A program made the position numbers and the translations under genes. Of a stretch of DNA of 64,000 bases, positions 47,891 through 58,999 are shown piece by piece (within the stretch, counting starts at the first letter, position 1; every line of letters starts with the position of its first letter). The DNA comes from Klebsormidium nitens (taxonomy: Eukaryota > Streptophyta > Klebsormidiophyceae > Klebsormidiales > Klebsormidiaceae). Under the pieces are notes generated by a model. The model had not been told where the DNA came from. It saw only the letters and a list, made by a program, of their open reading frames with translations, and searched no databases. The stretch spans positions 1 through 64,000 of the forward strand of contig DF237344.1 of assembly GCA_000708835.1 (NCBI GenBank), read 5' to 3'.

Positions 47891-48864
47891 GGTTTTGGCA
47901 ACCATGCATTTTTTACCCTCAATTATAGCAAAAAATAAGTTTACCGGTTCGTTAAGTTCGTCGGGGATACACGCGCTTCAAAGTTTCGCGCGCAGCCTTT
48001 GTCACTTCATATCCTCAGTTCAAAGACGTGCAGGCATGATGTAAAGTTGTGCATACGCACAAGCTGCTTAACGCCCTACACCAAGCTAGAGACTTGAGGC
48101 AACATGTGAATCGATGGTTCTCAATTGAGAATCAATGGGCCTTGTGCAGGCTCATATGATGCATATAACTCGCGAAAGTGTCACGTTCGACTCCCAGAAT
48201 CAAATGATTGAACATACCAGGTAAGCGCACATGGGAATGCAACAACCTATCATTCAGCTGGTGTCGCCACATGTCCGACTCCTCGATCGTAATGCAAGCA
48301 GAATCATGCATCCGATTTTTGAGATCTCAAGAATCGGATGCATGCGTGATCGATCACACAGCATTAATATGAGCATGTTCAGTACTAGCACATGATCGGT
48401 ACGTGCATGGAGTCGATCATCCTTATTCGGCGCGTGCGCCATATGACGCTCTTTCACAACAATTCAAGCAAAGAGGCGCAGCTAAAATATGTTATCAACA
48501 TGGGCCAGAATCATGAGAGCTGTTGGTACATGTTCGCACCAGCAGAAGTGCGGTCGGACATGTCCGACAGAAATGACTATAACCATGCAAGCTACGAAAT
48601 TAATTTGGTGATCTGTACGAAGGACATCATAGGTACGTTCACACATGGGTTCGAAGTTTTGAACGTACAAAACCGACCAAATTGTATGAAGTAGGTACTC
48701 CAACTGCCACTGGTCGTAAAAACGAATAGCTGAATACCTATGTCTCCATTGTACACAAAAGTTAGTCCTCCGACACCAAAACATTTTATGCCATCAGTAT
48801 CTTATAAAACTCGACTCTGCTTCAGAACATTTCCATAAAGTGTTCTTACTTTTCGCTACTGTCT
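47891..48864. other. Intergenic between convergent PAM16 and LEA genes
   Basis: No gene is supported. It contains the dyad at 48307-48344 and several CATGC/GCATG palindromic words. It should hold the 3' ends of both flanking transcripts. Confidence 0.55.
48307..48344. repeat. 38-bp near-perfect dyad
   Basis: ATGCATCCGATT (48307-48318) is exactly inverse-complementary to 48333-48344, and the centre TGAGATCTCA is itself palindromic. It would form a stable hairpin in either strand's RNA. It lies between two convergent genes, so a role in transcript ends is possible but unproven. Confidence 0.65.
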
Positions 48865-51800
48865 TCATTTCCTCGCTCTCATGGCTCTCAAAAAAGCGAT
48901 CGCAGCTAGAGGTCCAACGATGCCCAGGGCCGCCAGCGCCACTGCAGAGACCTCTCTCCCCTCCTGCTCAGGGTTGGGCTGCTTATCCAGTTGAAGCGCC
49001 TCCAGCTTCTTCTCGTACTGCGTCGGCACGTGCCCTTCAGGCCCCTGCCTAAGAGCACCGAAAGACGGGATATAAGTCCATTGTGCAAGAAAGATAGTCG
49101 AAGAAGCAGAATAACCTTTGATTTTATCAAACTCCGATGGGCGAGAATGGGCGAGAAAGTCGTCACTCTAAAGCAATCGGATGAACTGACTCTTCAAGAA
49201 GCGGGTTACCTCGACCCAATCGCGTGGGTGATGGTCCCTTATGAGATTTCGCGTTTTAATAGGCTGCTGTCATAATGGATTCTCCCCTCAATCACACACT
49301 TGGGACGGCACCCGATGATCTGCAATCAATACTGATACAGCAACAGTGCTTCTGATATTTCACGAGATTCTTACGGACGTCATGGGTAGACTCTACTGCA
49401 ACGACGTTCCTATAGTAGAGCTCTGAAACACCCACCTTCCTGTCGGATGCCGCCCGCTCGAAATTCCTCTCTGTCTGATCCGCAGCGTCGCCTGCCCTCT
49501 TCACTCCCTTGGCAATCGCCTCCGCGCCCTTGTCGCTTCCACGCTGGATGCCCTCTCCCACCCTGAAGAAAGGTTACCAGCTTTCAAAGATCGAATAGCA
49601 ACGACCGGAGTAGAGCCAAATGCGGACACTTCAGGATAAGTCGAAAATTTTGCAGACGAACGAAATGCAACGACGAACACTTGTAGGACTTAACGGTCTT
49701 TGAAAAGGGAATTGCACAAGTGCCGATGAGTCCGCTTTTTAAGCACCTTAGAACGCAATATGCTTGAAGTATAGCCAAAGACAGAGACAAGAAGGGCGGA
49801 GATTTGGCTCGGGAAAGGCTAGTTGTGCCGGAAGCCTAGGCTAACACGTTTTCTCAGCATGCGAAGTGCTCGTTGTAGCAGAGAAGACGAGCCAACCTCA
49901 AACTCCGTTATATACCTCTACATTAAGATTGAGCGATTATTACAAAACTCAGGGCGACCTTTGGCTCTCAAATCAAAGCAAAGATTGGCTTTGTTAGGGT
50001 AGAATTCCGCGATTTCCTACGTATCGACCACATTGTAACGCCACAATCGAGGAGGGATCATTGACAAAATACTCTGAGACAAACCAGTAACCACCCACCT
50101 CTCTCCGGCGTTCCTGGTGGCCTCCTTTGCCGCCCGCGCATACTCTCCTGCACGCGTAGCCACCGCATCCGCCTCCTCGTTCACTCCACGCTTCAGACGC
50201 TCGTACCCCTCCTTCAAATCCCGATCAGCCGCGTCGAACTTGGCCCTCGACTCGGGGTCCAGTTTCTCTTCCTTCTTATCCCCGCCCAACCAGTTGAACC
50301 ACCCCTTCGCCTCCTCCTTCCCCTGTGCGTACTCCCGCCGGCCCTCGTCTCTCGCCCCGCGCACCGCCCCCCTGGCGCGATCGGCAGTCTCCTCAGCACT
50401 GTCTCCGGCACGTCGCACCGCCCCCCGGGTGCGGTCGGCGGTTTCCTCGGCACGGTCCCCGGCGCCCCGGAACGCCCGCTCCGTCCGCTCTTTGGCCGAC
50501 TCGTACGTCTCCCGCGCGTCCTCCTTGGTCTCGCGCCACCCGCGCTCGACCGAGCGCTTCGCGTCCTCCGCACGTCTGCTGACGTCGTCGATGCCGCGGC
50601 TGACGTCATCCTTGGCCCGGCCGTACTGCTCGCGCGCCTTGTCCTCCCCTTCCTCCACCTTGTTCTTGCCCCACCCCAGCCACGAGTTCGCCGCCTCCTT
50701 CGTCTTGTCGGCCGCCTCCCGGGTCTTCTCTCTCGGCTCCTCAGTGTCTCTCTTAACCGCGTCAACTCGGCCGCTAACCTTGTCCCTCACTTGGTCGTGC
50801 GTCCCCTGCGCATCCTCCTTAATCTCCTCGTAACCCTCCTTGACCCGCTCCTCCCCTTCGCGCACCTTGCCCTTGCCCCACCCCAGCCACGACCCCGCCG
50901 CGTCCGTAGCCTCACGCGCCTTCCCGCTGACGTCATCCCGGCCCCTGTTGATGTCATTGCGGGCCCGATTGACGTCATCCCTGACGTCGTCGGCTTTGTC
51001 CTTGGCGCGGCCGATCACGCGGTCGTAGACGTCCTCGGTTTTGTGAGCCACCTCCCCGATCGCGCTCTTGGTCTTCTCCTTGGCAGTCTCGAGGCCGTGC
51101 TCGATGGAGCGGTCCGCCTCCTCGACCTTCTCCTTCGTCCAGCCCAACCAGCTCTTACCTGGAGAGGGAAAAAAGTAGGGTTTAAAGTCTGAAGTTGGTA
51201 CCATCATTTTCGTAAGCACAGGAGGTGCTTAAAAGTTAGGCTTGAGCTCCGGCGAGTCGAAACTCGCTGCAAGCAAGATATAGGGAAGGATTTCGGGGAA
51301 GGAGGCTTGCAGAAACTTGCAGAACGGGATTACATTAGCGTAACCGGGAAGCACCTTGCAAACACTGATGGAGAAAACTCGTCTACGTTTCCGTTTTCAA
51401 CAAAGAAGGATACAAGACACGGAATTCCAAATGAGCACGAACATACACCTCTAGCTGTCATCTCGTCTCATAAATTTAGGGGCGCTTTTCCCTCCTGACA
51501 TGGTTTCGTCAGGTTTGCTGCAGTGCCTGGACTCCCAACTGACGTTGAAACATCACACAAAGCCAGCACAGATGTTTTCCAATTTTGGAGAGCCGCACTA
51601 GCAACAACAAATGACTCTAAATAATAACTGTGCTGCAAGAAATTGGATGAAGGCTGCCCTGGAGATGCTCTTGGAACGGGAAACAAAAGTGGACTCAAAA
51701 TTAACTTGACATTCACCAAGGAAGGAAGAACAAACAATGGTCAACGCCACACCGAATGTAGTGCCAATCGACCAGACCTACCCTTCGTTGAGAAGCTTTC

Positions 51801-53842
51801 ATTCCTCGAGTGTGTCAACATGTAAACCTATGTCCAACAAAGCAGCAGAAGTTGATCTCACCGCTCTCCTCAGCCCTGCGCGTGGCATCACGTGTGGCCT
51901 CCCTCCCTTCATCCACCTTCCTCTGACCCTCCTGAGCTGTGCGGTCCACATACTCCTGCAGCCTGTCACTGGCAGCCCTGGCACCGGTGGGAATGGGGGG
52001 GCGACCATCGTGTCTGTCCTGGTACCCCTGGAAAAGGTGGAAGAGTTTTGGAAATTAGTTACTTACGTTTTGAGAAATCCTTGATAACAGCACGTTTGGA
52101 CAAGATGCAAAAGCTTGCAGGTTAGTAGCTTGTGTTTTGTGGACGCTCACAAAGAATCCCCTGGGGAGATTATGCACCTGGAATGATCCTTGCTCAGAAG
52201 AAGGGACCAAAGCAACGTTGCTCATGGAGGAGCAGGTCAGATAATGCGGTCTGGCAGCCTTGCACGGAGATAGACATCACATTTCTGACAAACTATAGGA
52301 GGTCATGATAGAGCTACACCTTGGAAGTGGAAAATTGTGTCAAAAGAATGGGTTACGTATGACAAGGGAAGCCACTGGAGCAACTTCTGGCAGACTCAAC
52401 TGCACTCACAGTGTTGATTGTAGGACACAACACAAAATCCTTTCAATCCTAAAGAGTTTATTTAACTTTTTCGAGTGCTTGATTCAAGTCAAAGTTGACC
52501 ATTATGGAGAAGATGATCATCAGCATCAATTGACATCCTGGTTAATTTAGTCAATCAGACGAGAACCAAGCCTGCTTGCTGTCTTACCTGGAGTGCAGGT
52601 GTATCAGATCCAGCTCCATACTTCTGAGCATCAGGGGTGGTCTTTGTCCTCAAGACTCTCTTTGCATCCTCGCCAATTTCCTTGCTCTCTGCTTCCCACT
52701 GACGGCCCGTCTTTACAACAGCGTCACGCGCAGTCTCCTTGAACTCCTCAACCTTCTCCCTGAAGCGCTCTCCCATCTTCTGGGTGGCCTCTTGTTGCCT
52801 GCACGACATTGAGGATTGCATGATTCGAAGCACCATCCTAAGCGTTTAGCTTAAATCTCACCATCATTGACCATCTGTAGCGTTGCTCAAAAATGGACTT
52901 GCTAGTTCCTTTACTGACAATGCATTCGCTTCTTTTCAAAACTCACAACCGCACTCGCATTCTCCATATAAGATAAATGCATGAAGAGACAGCTAAAGTA
53001 GCTGGCTAGATGTGAAAATCACCCTGGTGAGTTGAACAACACGTCATGCTCAACATCCAACTTCCACATTTTTTTTCCCTCGATATGACTTACATGAAAT
53101 GACCAAGTTGGCCAACTTTAGGATGCAATGAATGACATGCTACAGCTACACAGCTTTGTGCCACCATCCTTTTTGAAATATTGCATGCACTGAAGTCTCA
53201 CATCACTGCCTTTCTAAAGCAACCCCCTACTATGGCCTGTGACAAAAATCTGTTCCTGGTGTGATATGGCAGAAAACCTGAAGGTTGTGTGATATTGCAA
53301 CATCACCTCAGGTTTGTAAGAAAGCTTAAACTCACTTAAAGGCAAAAACGCAACCTGAAATGCATGATGTGCATGCGAGCACAACAGGTCGTAAACCATG
53401 GCAGCTTAACTTGCCAAGAGTAGGGGACGTCTGCTAACAGTTCAACCTGTTCCTTCTTTTCAATGAAAATATAAGCTTCATTGAACAATACCAGCAGCAA
53501 TGCTGATAGGTTAACCAACTGCATTTTCCTTTTCAGAACGTTGAGTACTCACTCTCTGGGGATGTCGTCGCTCTGCATGTGAGACGGAAGCCCTGCTCCC
53601 ATCCCAGTCTTCTCCGAACCATACCTTCCGCGGGCCCTCTGAAACTCCTGATACTGTGCTCTGTCCCACTCATTCCTCACACGAGCTCTGTCATCCCGTC
53701 TCGCGTTCCAAGTCCAGAATGGATCGCCAGTGACCTTCCGCACCTTCTCCTCATACATGCGAATCTTCACCTCGTCTGGAGGGTTTCCCTCTTCAAAGGA
53801 CGGTGGACGAGACGCTGACGGCACGGATTGCTGCTGCCCCAT
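48865..53842 (-). CDS. LEA_4-type protein with predicted N-myristoyl and C-terminal membrane anchors
   Basis: Six exons in transcript order: 53842-53553, 52798-52588, 52027-51862, 51158-50099, 49562-49436, 49044-48865. They total 2,034 nt, giving 677 residues with matching phases. The N-terminus MGQQQSVPS fits the N-myristoylation consensus (Gly2, Ser6). A charged segment with DPFWTWNARRDD follows. The centre is a long Lys/Glu/Ala/Arg-rich amphipathic region of 11-residue LEA group-3 style repeats (TKEKTKSAIGE, DKAREQYGRAK), punctuated by four aromatic modules: SWLGWTKEK, SWLGWGKGK, SWLGWGKNK and WFNWLGGDK. The C-terminus has a hydrophobic helix (VSAVALAALGIVGPLAAIAF) and a short basic tail. 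LEA_4 proteins are disordered when wet and fold on drying, protecting membranes and proteins. The predicted double anchor suggests a membrane-lining role. It is head to head with the PP2C gene. Confidence 0.82.
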
Positions 53843-54680
53843 GATGACAGGCGTTGATGCTCGTCTCGAGGAACAATTGAGAGGCGACTAACGATAAGTT
53901 TGTCTCCTGAAAGAGGTCTGCTAACGTTGACTAAGTTACAGCACACCAATTGCTGAACCCTTCGCAGGATTTGCTCTGCAATGTGCTGTAGATCCTTCTC
54001 TCAAATGGAGAAATGCTGCCGAAGTTTTGCGCCATTGCCAGCTCTGCAACTTTCCGCCCTGAGCCAAGCTGCCAGATGGCACGTCCTCGTGACACGTGGC
54101 ATTAAGTCGCGCGCTTGCGATCGTTCCACGTGTCACGGGGAATCTGCCCGGTGAGAATCAACTTTTTCCGACGATGCAAAGCGGCGAAGTCGACCGGGCG
54201 CTTTCAGAAGCCAGGCGCACGCCCTTCCCGAGGTATCTAAAGCCCGGAGGATAGTCTACCGGGTGAGGGTTCGGGGGACAGATTGATGGGGCACGTCACC
54301 GCGGTTTAGCCAATCAGGGACAGCTGGAATCCCAACAGATCATGCAGTGTGAATACGCGAAGGCTTTTTCAGGGTTCCCCGCACTTTTTGGGTCACGAGG
54401 TACAAACCACACTCCAACCAGGATTTATATCTCGCATCTCTGACACTGCTTGTGCTTGTTTTCCGGCTTCTTTGTTACAAAATTCTAGAAGTGTGTCAAG
54501 GCTCCTCGACGATACGGTTGGGAAACAGTCTGGAAGGTTTCGTTGACAACCTGGCTGGAAGTTGAATGATGAAGCAACTTTGGCGAAGGAAGCGAGAAAG
54601 GGCGCTATCTTTCTAGCTAAGCTAGGGCAAAGCTTGGCGCAAAGCACATGCTGAACAGCATCAAAAACTGGTAAAGCCAA
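53843..54680. promoter_or_regulatory. Bidirectional promoter interval of LEA and PP2C genes
   Basis: The 838 bases between two divergent start codons contain no supported gene. The most notable feature is the paired ABRE/G-box at 54089-54136. Both transcripts' 5' UTRs must also lie here. Shared regulation is an inference from the arrangement. Confidence 0.55.
54089..54136. promoter_or_regulatory. Inverted pair of ABRE/G-box elements
   Basis: GTGACACGTGG (54089-54099) and CCACGTGTCAC (54126-54136) are perfect inverse complements separated by 26 bases. Each contains the ACACGTGG core that bZIP factors of the ABF/AREB class recognise in land plants. ABA-responsive promoters often need two such copies. 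The pair lies about 250 bases upstream of the LEA start and about 550 upstream of the PP2C start. Confidence 0.65.
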
Positions 54681-57600
54681 GTGGAAAAGTGTGGCTACCA
54701 AGCAAGAAAAAGGAGGAAAAGTGCAAATTGGATTTATTGTATGACCGACAAAAACCAGGGGCAGCCGCTTTGCTGGAATAGATGGGCAAGCATGGTTCCT
54801 GACACTGACGCCCTGTCAGACCAGCCGTCAGAATTCACTCCAGGGATCGTAACCACAGAGACAAGCCCCTTTGCCGTAATCAAAAGGCAGGTCCGCTCAA
54901 GTCTGCTCTCATCAGGAGCTTTACCAACAGGGGGCATTCACTCAAGCGGGGGCGCACTTTCGGGGCCAACTACAAAGACTTTAGTGAAAGATTTCCAAAT
55001 CGGCATCGTTGCTGAACCCCGGTGGGAGGTGCGTGAGCCGGAGATCATCGTGATTGAGGACTTTGAGGATGGGGCCGCGCCTCCGCTGACATCAAAGATG
55101 ACATCAGCGGGCACGTCGCTGGAGGTTGGGTCTGGTAATGGGACCAGACAACAGTATGGGATGCAGGATGGAGGAAGCAGCGCAGACTTGCGAGCGGGGC
55201 CCTACAGAGCTGGCTGTTTACCAGATGGAACAGCTGCAGAAGTGGAAGACCTTTCACCTCAGCCAATTGCAGGGCCCCAGGACACGGTTGAGAGACTTTT
55301 GGAAGCGGCGCGCGTGCTCGAGCGCGCTTTCTCTGGGATGGGGGACGGCGACGCGCGGTGCATTGATGGGAGAATACAGGGCCCACAGCTGTCTGACCCG
55401 GTCGTCGTTCACAGCTCAGGTGGTTTGGTTAACCCAGAGGGGTTTATAGGGTTTGGGGTTGCTTTGGGCAAGCCGGGAGGTTTGGAGCCTTCGATGACGT
55501 TAAGCCGGGGCGTTCTGGAGCGGTTGCAGCGGGGCGACGATGACATCAGCTCGGGGACGAGCGGCATCGGCACTCCCAGCTCAGGAGAGTCAGAACCAGA
55601 GCTCGAACCACTCTCTGCCGGCCCCGCCCCTTCCTACCAGCTGCCCAGCACGCTAGGCGCGGGCGCCGTAAACCCTAACCGCCCCCCCGCTAAGCTGCGC
55701 CACGCGAGCGCCCCCGCATTCTCGATCGCTTCCAACTTCAGAGCAGGAGCGGTGTTTGCTCAGGCGAGTGTCGGTGAGGGGCCGGAATCGGAGGAGCGTG
55801 TTGCGAGCGGGGCAGCCGCGTCTAGTTCTGTGGAAGCGGGAGGGCATGTTCATGCGCCGTGGCGGCCGCGTCGGCCCCCCCGCCCATCTTCTGCCACAGT
55901 TACCAGGAGTCAGAGCCTGCGAGTGCTCAGTGATACGTCTAGTGATTCGGGCCAAGTGAGTGGGCAGCCAATCCTAGTTGTACCTTTGGGTTGGCCAGCT
56001 TGTGTTGCTGAACGGCCCTCGTAGGTCGGCCGGTTCTGACAAACGCGCTGAGTCAGTTCTTGGCAGAGTTTTCAGAATCTGGTGAAGGTTCTGGTTTGCG
56101 GCGAAGCGTCTCTTTATCATCTGAAAGCTTTTGGTGTGTTATTTTATCTGGAATACAGTTTTAGCTCCAGAGCTTCTGCAGGGTTGCCGCAGGGGTCTCT
56201 GTTGCGGCATGCAAAAGGATTAGCTTGGTCCTTGCAGCTCAATCAAGCGTCTGTAGGGCTTGAGAATTCCAGCAGCCGGCCTCATAGTTCCACAGCTGTG
56301 GTTGAATACTTGGAGCTCTTTCATTTTTGCACGTTTAGAGGGCCTTGTGATCACTTTCGCAAGCAAGGGAAAGAGCTAATCTGGGCTTGTTTGGCACTTG
56401 CATGTGTTGATTTCTTTCAACTCTTTGCTTCTTCTATGTCTTGAAAGTCAAGGACCTACCGAGGGATGCTGGTGCTATGAAAGAGGCCATCAAGCTTCTC
56501 GCTTGGGAGCTGAGTTTCACTGGTTGTGCTGTGAATAGGGGGTGGTGCTTCATTGAGCTCTTTTTTGTGCACTTGGCCTGCTTTAGAAGTCCCCATCGTC
56601 AATGCCCCTAAGATTTGATTGTGGCTGCCTTTGGTAACCTGTTGATTCTGGAAGCTGAGTAAGCCGTGCTAGATTGGAAATGGCCACTTTTTTCGGCAGT
56701 GCTTGCAATTATGTGAGAATTGCTTTTTATGATGTGACTTTTCTTCACATCATAAGTTTAATTCAGTTTACTTCTACTTGTCCTTGAGGGCTTAGAGGGT
56801 TGGTCATGAAGATTACAAACACCGTTCACTTCCTTCTTACGCTTCGGTCTTGTATCAAGTTCCAAGTTGTGGATTGCATTGTCTTGTATCGTGTGGTTTG
56901 CAATTCCCTCTTTACACATGCCTTCAGATTTTTCATGACAGTTTCCAAAACATATGGGGCCCTTCTGTGATTAACTTGGATCTGGCAAAACTTTGATTGA
57001 ACAAGATTCACAGTACTCTGATAGTCACTTCATTTAAGCAACCAGGTATACAAAACTGACCGATCTGCTTCTCCTTTCCTCTCTAGAACTCCCCCAACCC
57101 GGAAACTTTCGGCGGCTTCGACGAGCTCCGTGAGGCGTCCCTCTCCCCGGACATTCCACCCTTGTCTCCAACCCCGCCCTCATACATTCCCTCGGTCCGT
57201 TCTGGCGCCTTCGCCAGCATCGGCTCCCGGCCCCAGATGGAAGACGCGCACCTCACCCTCAATGACATCAGCGAGCTGCTAGGATCGCGCCACCTGGCGC
57301 CCTCAGGGCCAGCCGCATTCTTTGGCGTGTTTGACGGGCATGGCGGCCGGGACGCGGCAGACTATGCCGAGAAGCACTTGCTGGAGAATTTGTTGGGGGA
57401 TGGGGGGTTTCCGGGAGACGTGCACGGGGCGCTTGTGCGGTCGTTTCTGCAGACGGACAAGGGGTTCCACCGCGCGTGTCTGGATGAGAAGGTCGAGCAC
57501 TCGGGGACGACGGCTCTCACAGCGCTCGTTTTTGGGAGGTGAGCAGGATTGCGCCATCAAGGAGTTTGACTATGGCCTCTTCAAGACGGACTTGCGGAGG

Positions 57601-58999
57601 GTTCCTGATGTATTGCTTGTTCTTTAGAGAGACAAAAGTCACTGGAAAAGCAGTTCTGCGGACCTGGTTGTTGAGGGTTTCGAAGCGAGGAAGAACCGCT
57701 CAGTAGGCAGATGCTGAAAAATGGCTGGAGTCTCGATTTCTAAGTCCGGGCTTGTACTTCAACCTTCCGCTGCAGAACGCCTTTGTCAAATGGCAAGCAC
57801 GTGCAGTCTACCCCTTGCAATCGTCACATGCTCACATGCATCAAATGTGTAGACGCAGAGCAGACGTTCCGTCTTTTGAAACTCACAGCAAAATCTGAGG
57901 CCGACCTCCTCTAAAGTCTTTTTCTTGAGAAGCTAGTAGCCTGCTGTCTATCCACGAATTGCAGATAGGAGGTCAACTTCCCCTCCGACGTATATTACCA
58001 GACAGAGATTGACTCTGGTCTTCTCTCATTGGTTGCAGGACGTTGGTGGTTGCAAACGCGGGTGACTGCCGTGCGGTGCTGTGCCAGAAGGGGCGGACGG
58101 TTGAGATGTCGCGGGACCAGAAGCCAGGGTGTGAGGTCGAGAGAAAACGAATCATTGCAAAGGGGGGATACGTGGAGGACGGGTATTTGAACGGGCAACT
58201 AGGCGTGGCTCGCGCGATCGGGAACTGGCACATGGAGGACTTCAAAGTGAAGGGACAGCTGACGGCGGAGCCGGAAGTGAAGGTGAGGTCGGGTTCTGGA
58301 TAGGGTTCGAAATTGAGTTCGGTGGGGTTGAACACATTTTCCTTTTCCATGTTTCGCCATCTTAAGAGACTCTATGAGGATGTCGAAAACCACGTAGTTT
58401 CGGATTGTACTGGATGTAGCATACGAAAAGTGACGGGCTATGGCAAGGAACAGGTCGTTCTTTCTGCACACGCGTTTGCTAATTTGAAATCTTGTTTGTT
58501 CCGCTTGCATCATACAGCAAATGTACAACCCCTGCTTTCAGTTGCGCGAGCCAGATTGAGTCTTGCTTATCTTGTCGTAGCCATCATTGAGCTTAATGAG
58601 CTTGGCCGTGTCTTACTTGGACCCTTACATTCCTCAGCACTGCCAAGCAGGTTCGGATGTTGACGCCCCCCCCTCGTTTGTAACTAGGTGTGGGAGCTGG
58701 GCCACGAGGACGAGTTCCTGATTTTGGGCTGCGACGGACTATGGGACGTCATCAGCAGCCGCATGGCCGTCGATTTGGCGCGGAAACGGTTGCAGCAGCA
58801 CAACGATCCCGTGCGCTGCTCGCAAGAACTGGTGGAAGAGGCGCTCAAGCGGCAGACGAGCGACAACGTCACGGTGGTAACGATCTGTTTCCAGAGGGAT
58901 CCCCCTCCGCGGCTGACCACGGCGGCGCCGGTGGGCGTGCGGCGGAGCATATCGGTCGACAGTCTGCGCGCGCTCCAGGAGAAGCTCGACAGGTGTTGA
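54681..58999 (+). CDS. Protein phosphatase 2C, plant group-G-like, with long N-terminal extension
   Basis: Four exons: 54681-55955, 57087-57538, 58039-58282, 58688-58999. They total 2,283 nt, giving 760 residues with matching phases. Residues 1 to about 450 are a disordered Ser/Gly/Pro/Glu-rich extension. The catalytic domain begins at SGAFASIGSRPQMEDAH, then FFGVFDGHGGRDA, SGTTALTALV, VVANAGDCRAVL, DEFLILGCDGLWDVIS and SDNVTVVTICF. These PPM-family enzymes are metal-dependent Ser/Thr phosphatases. The C-terminal PPPRL...RRSISVDSL matches Arabidopsis group G (PP2CG1 type), not the group A ABA co-receptors. The motif normally RAIGD, whose Asp binds metal, reads RAIGN here (about 58222), which could lower activity. 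The start codon is uncertain: ATG 54681, 54741 and a third ATG at about 54792 are all in frame. Confidence 0.85.

Noticed and set aside
50117-50833. Plus-strand open frame (238 residues)
   Set aside because: It mirrors the LEA repeat exon; the minus strand carries the recognisable LEA repeats and spliced phases.
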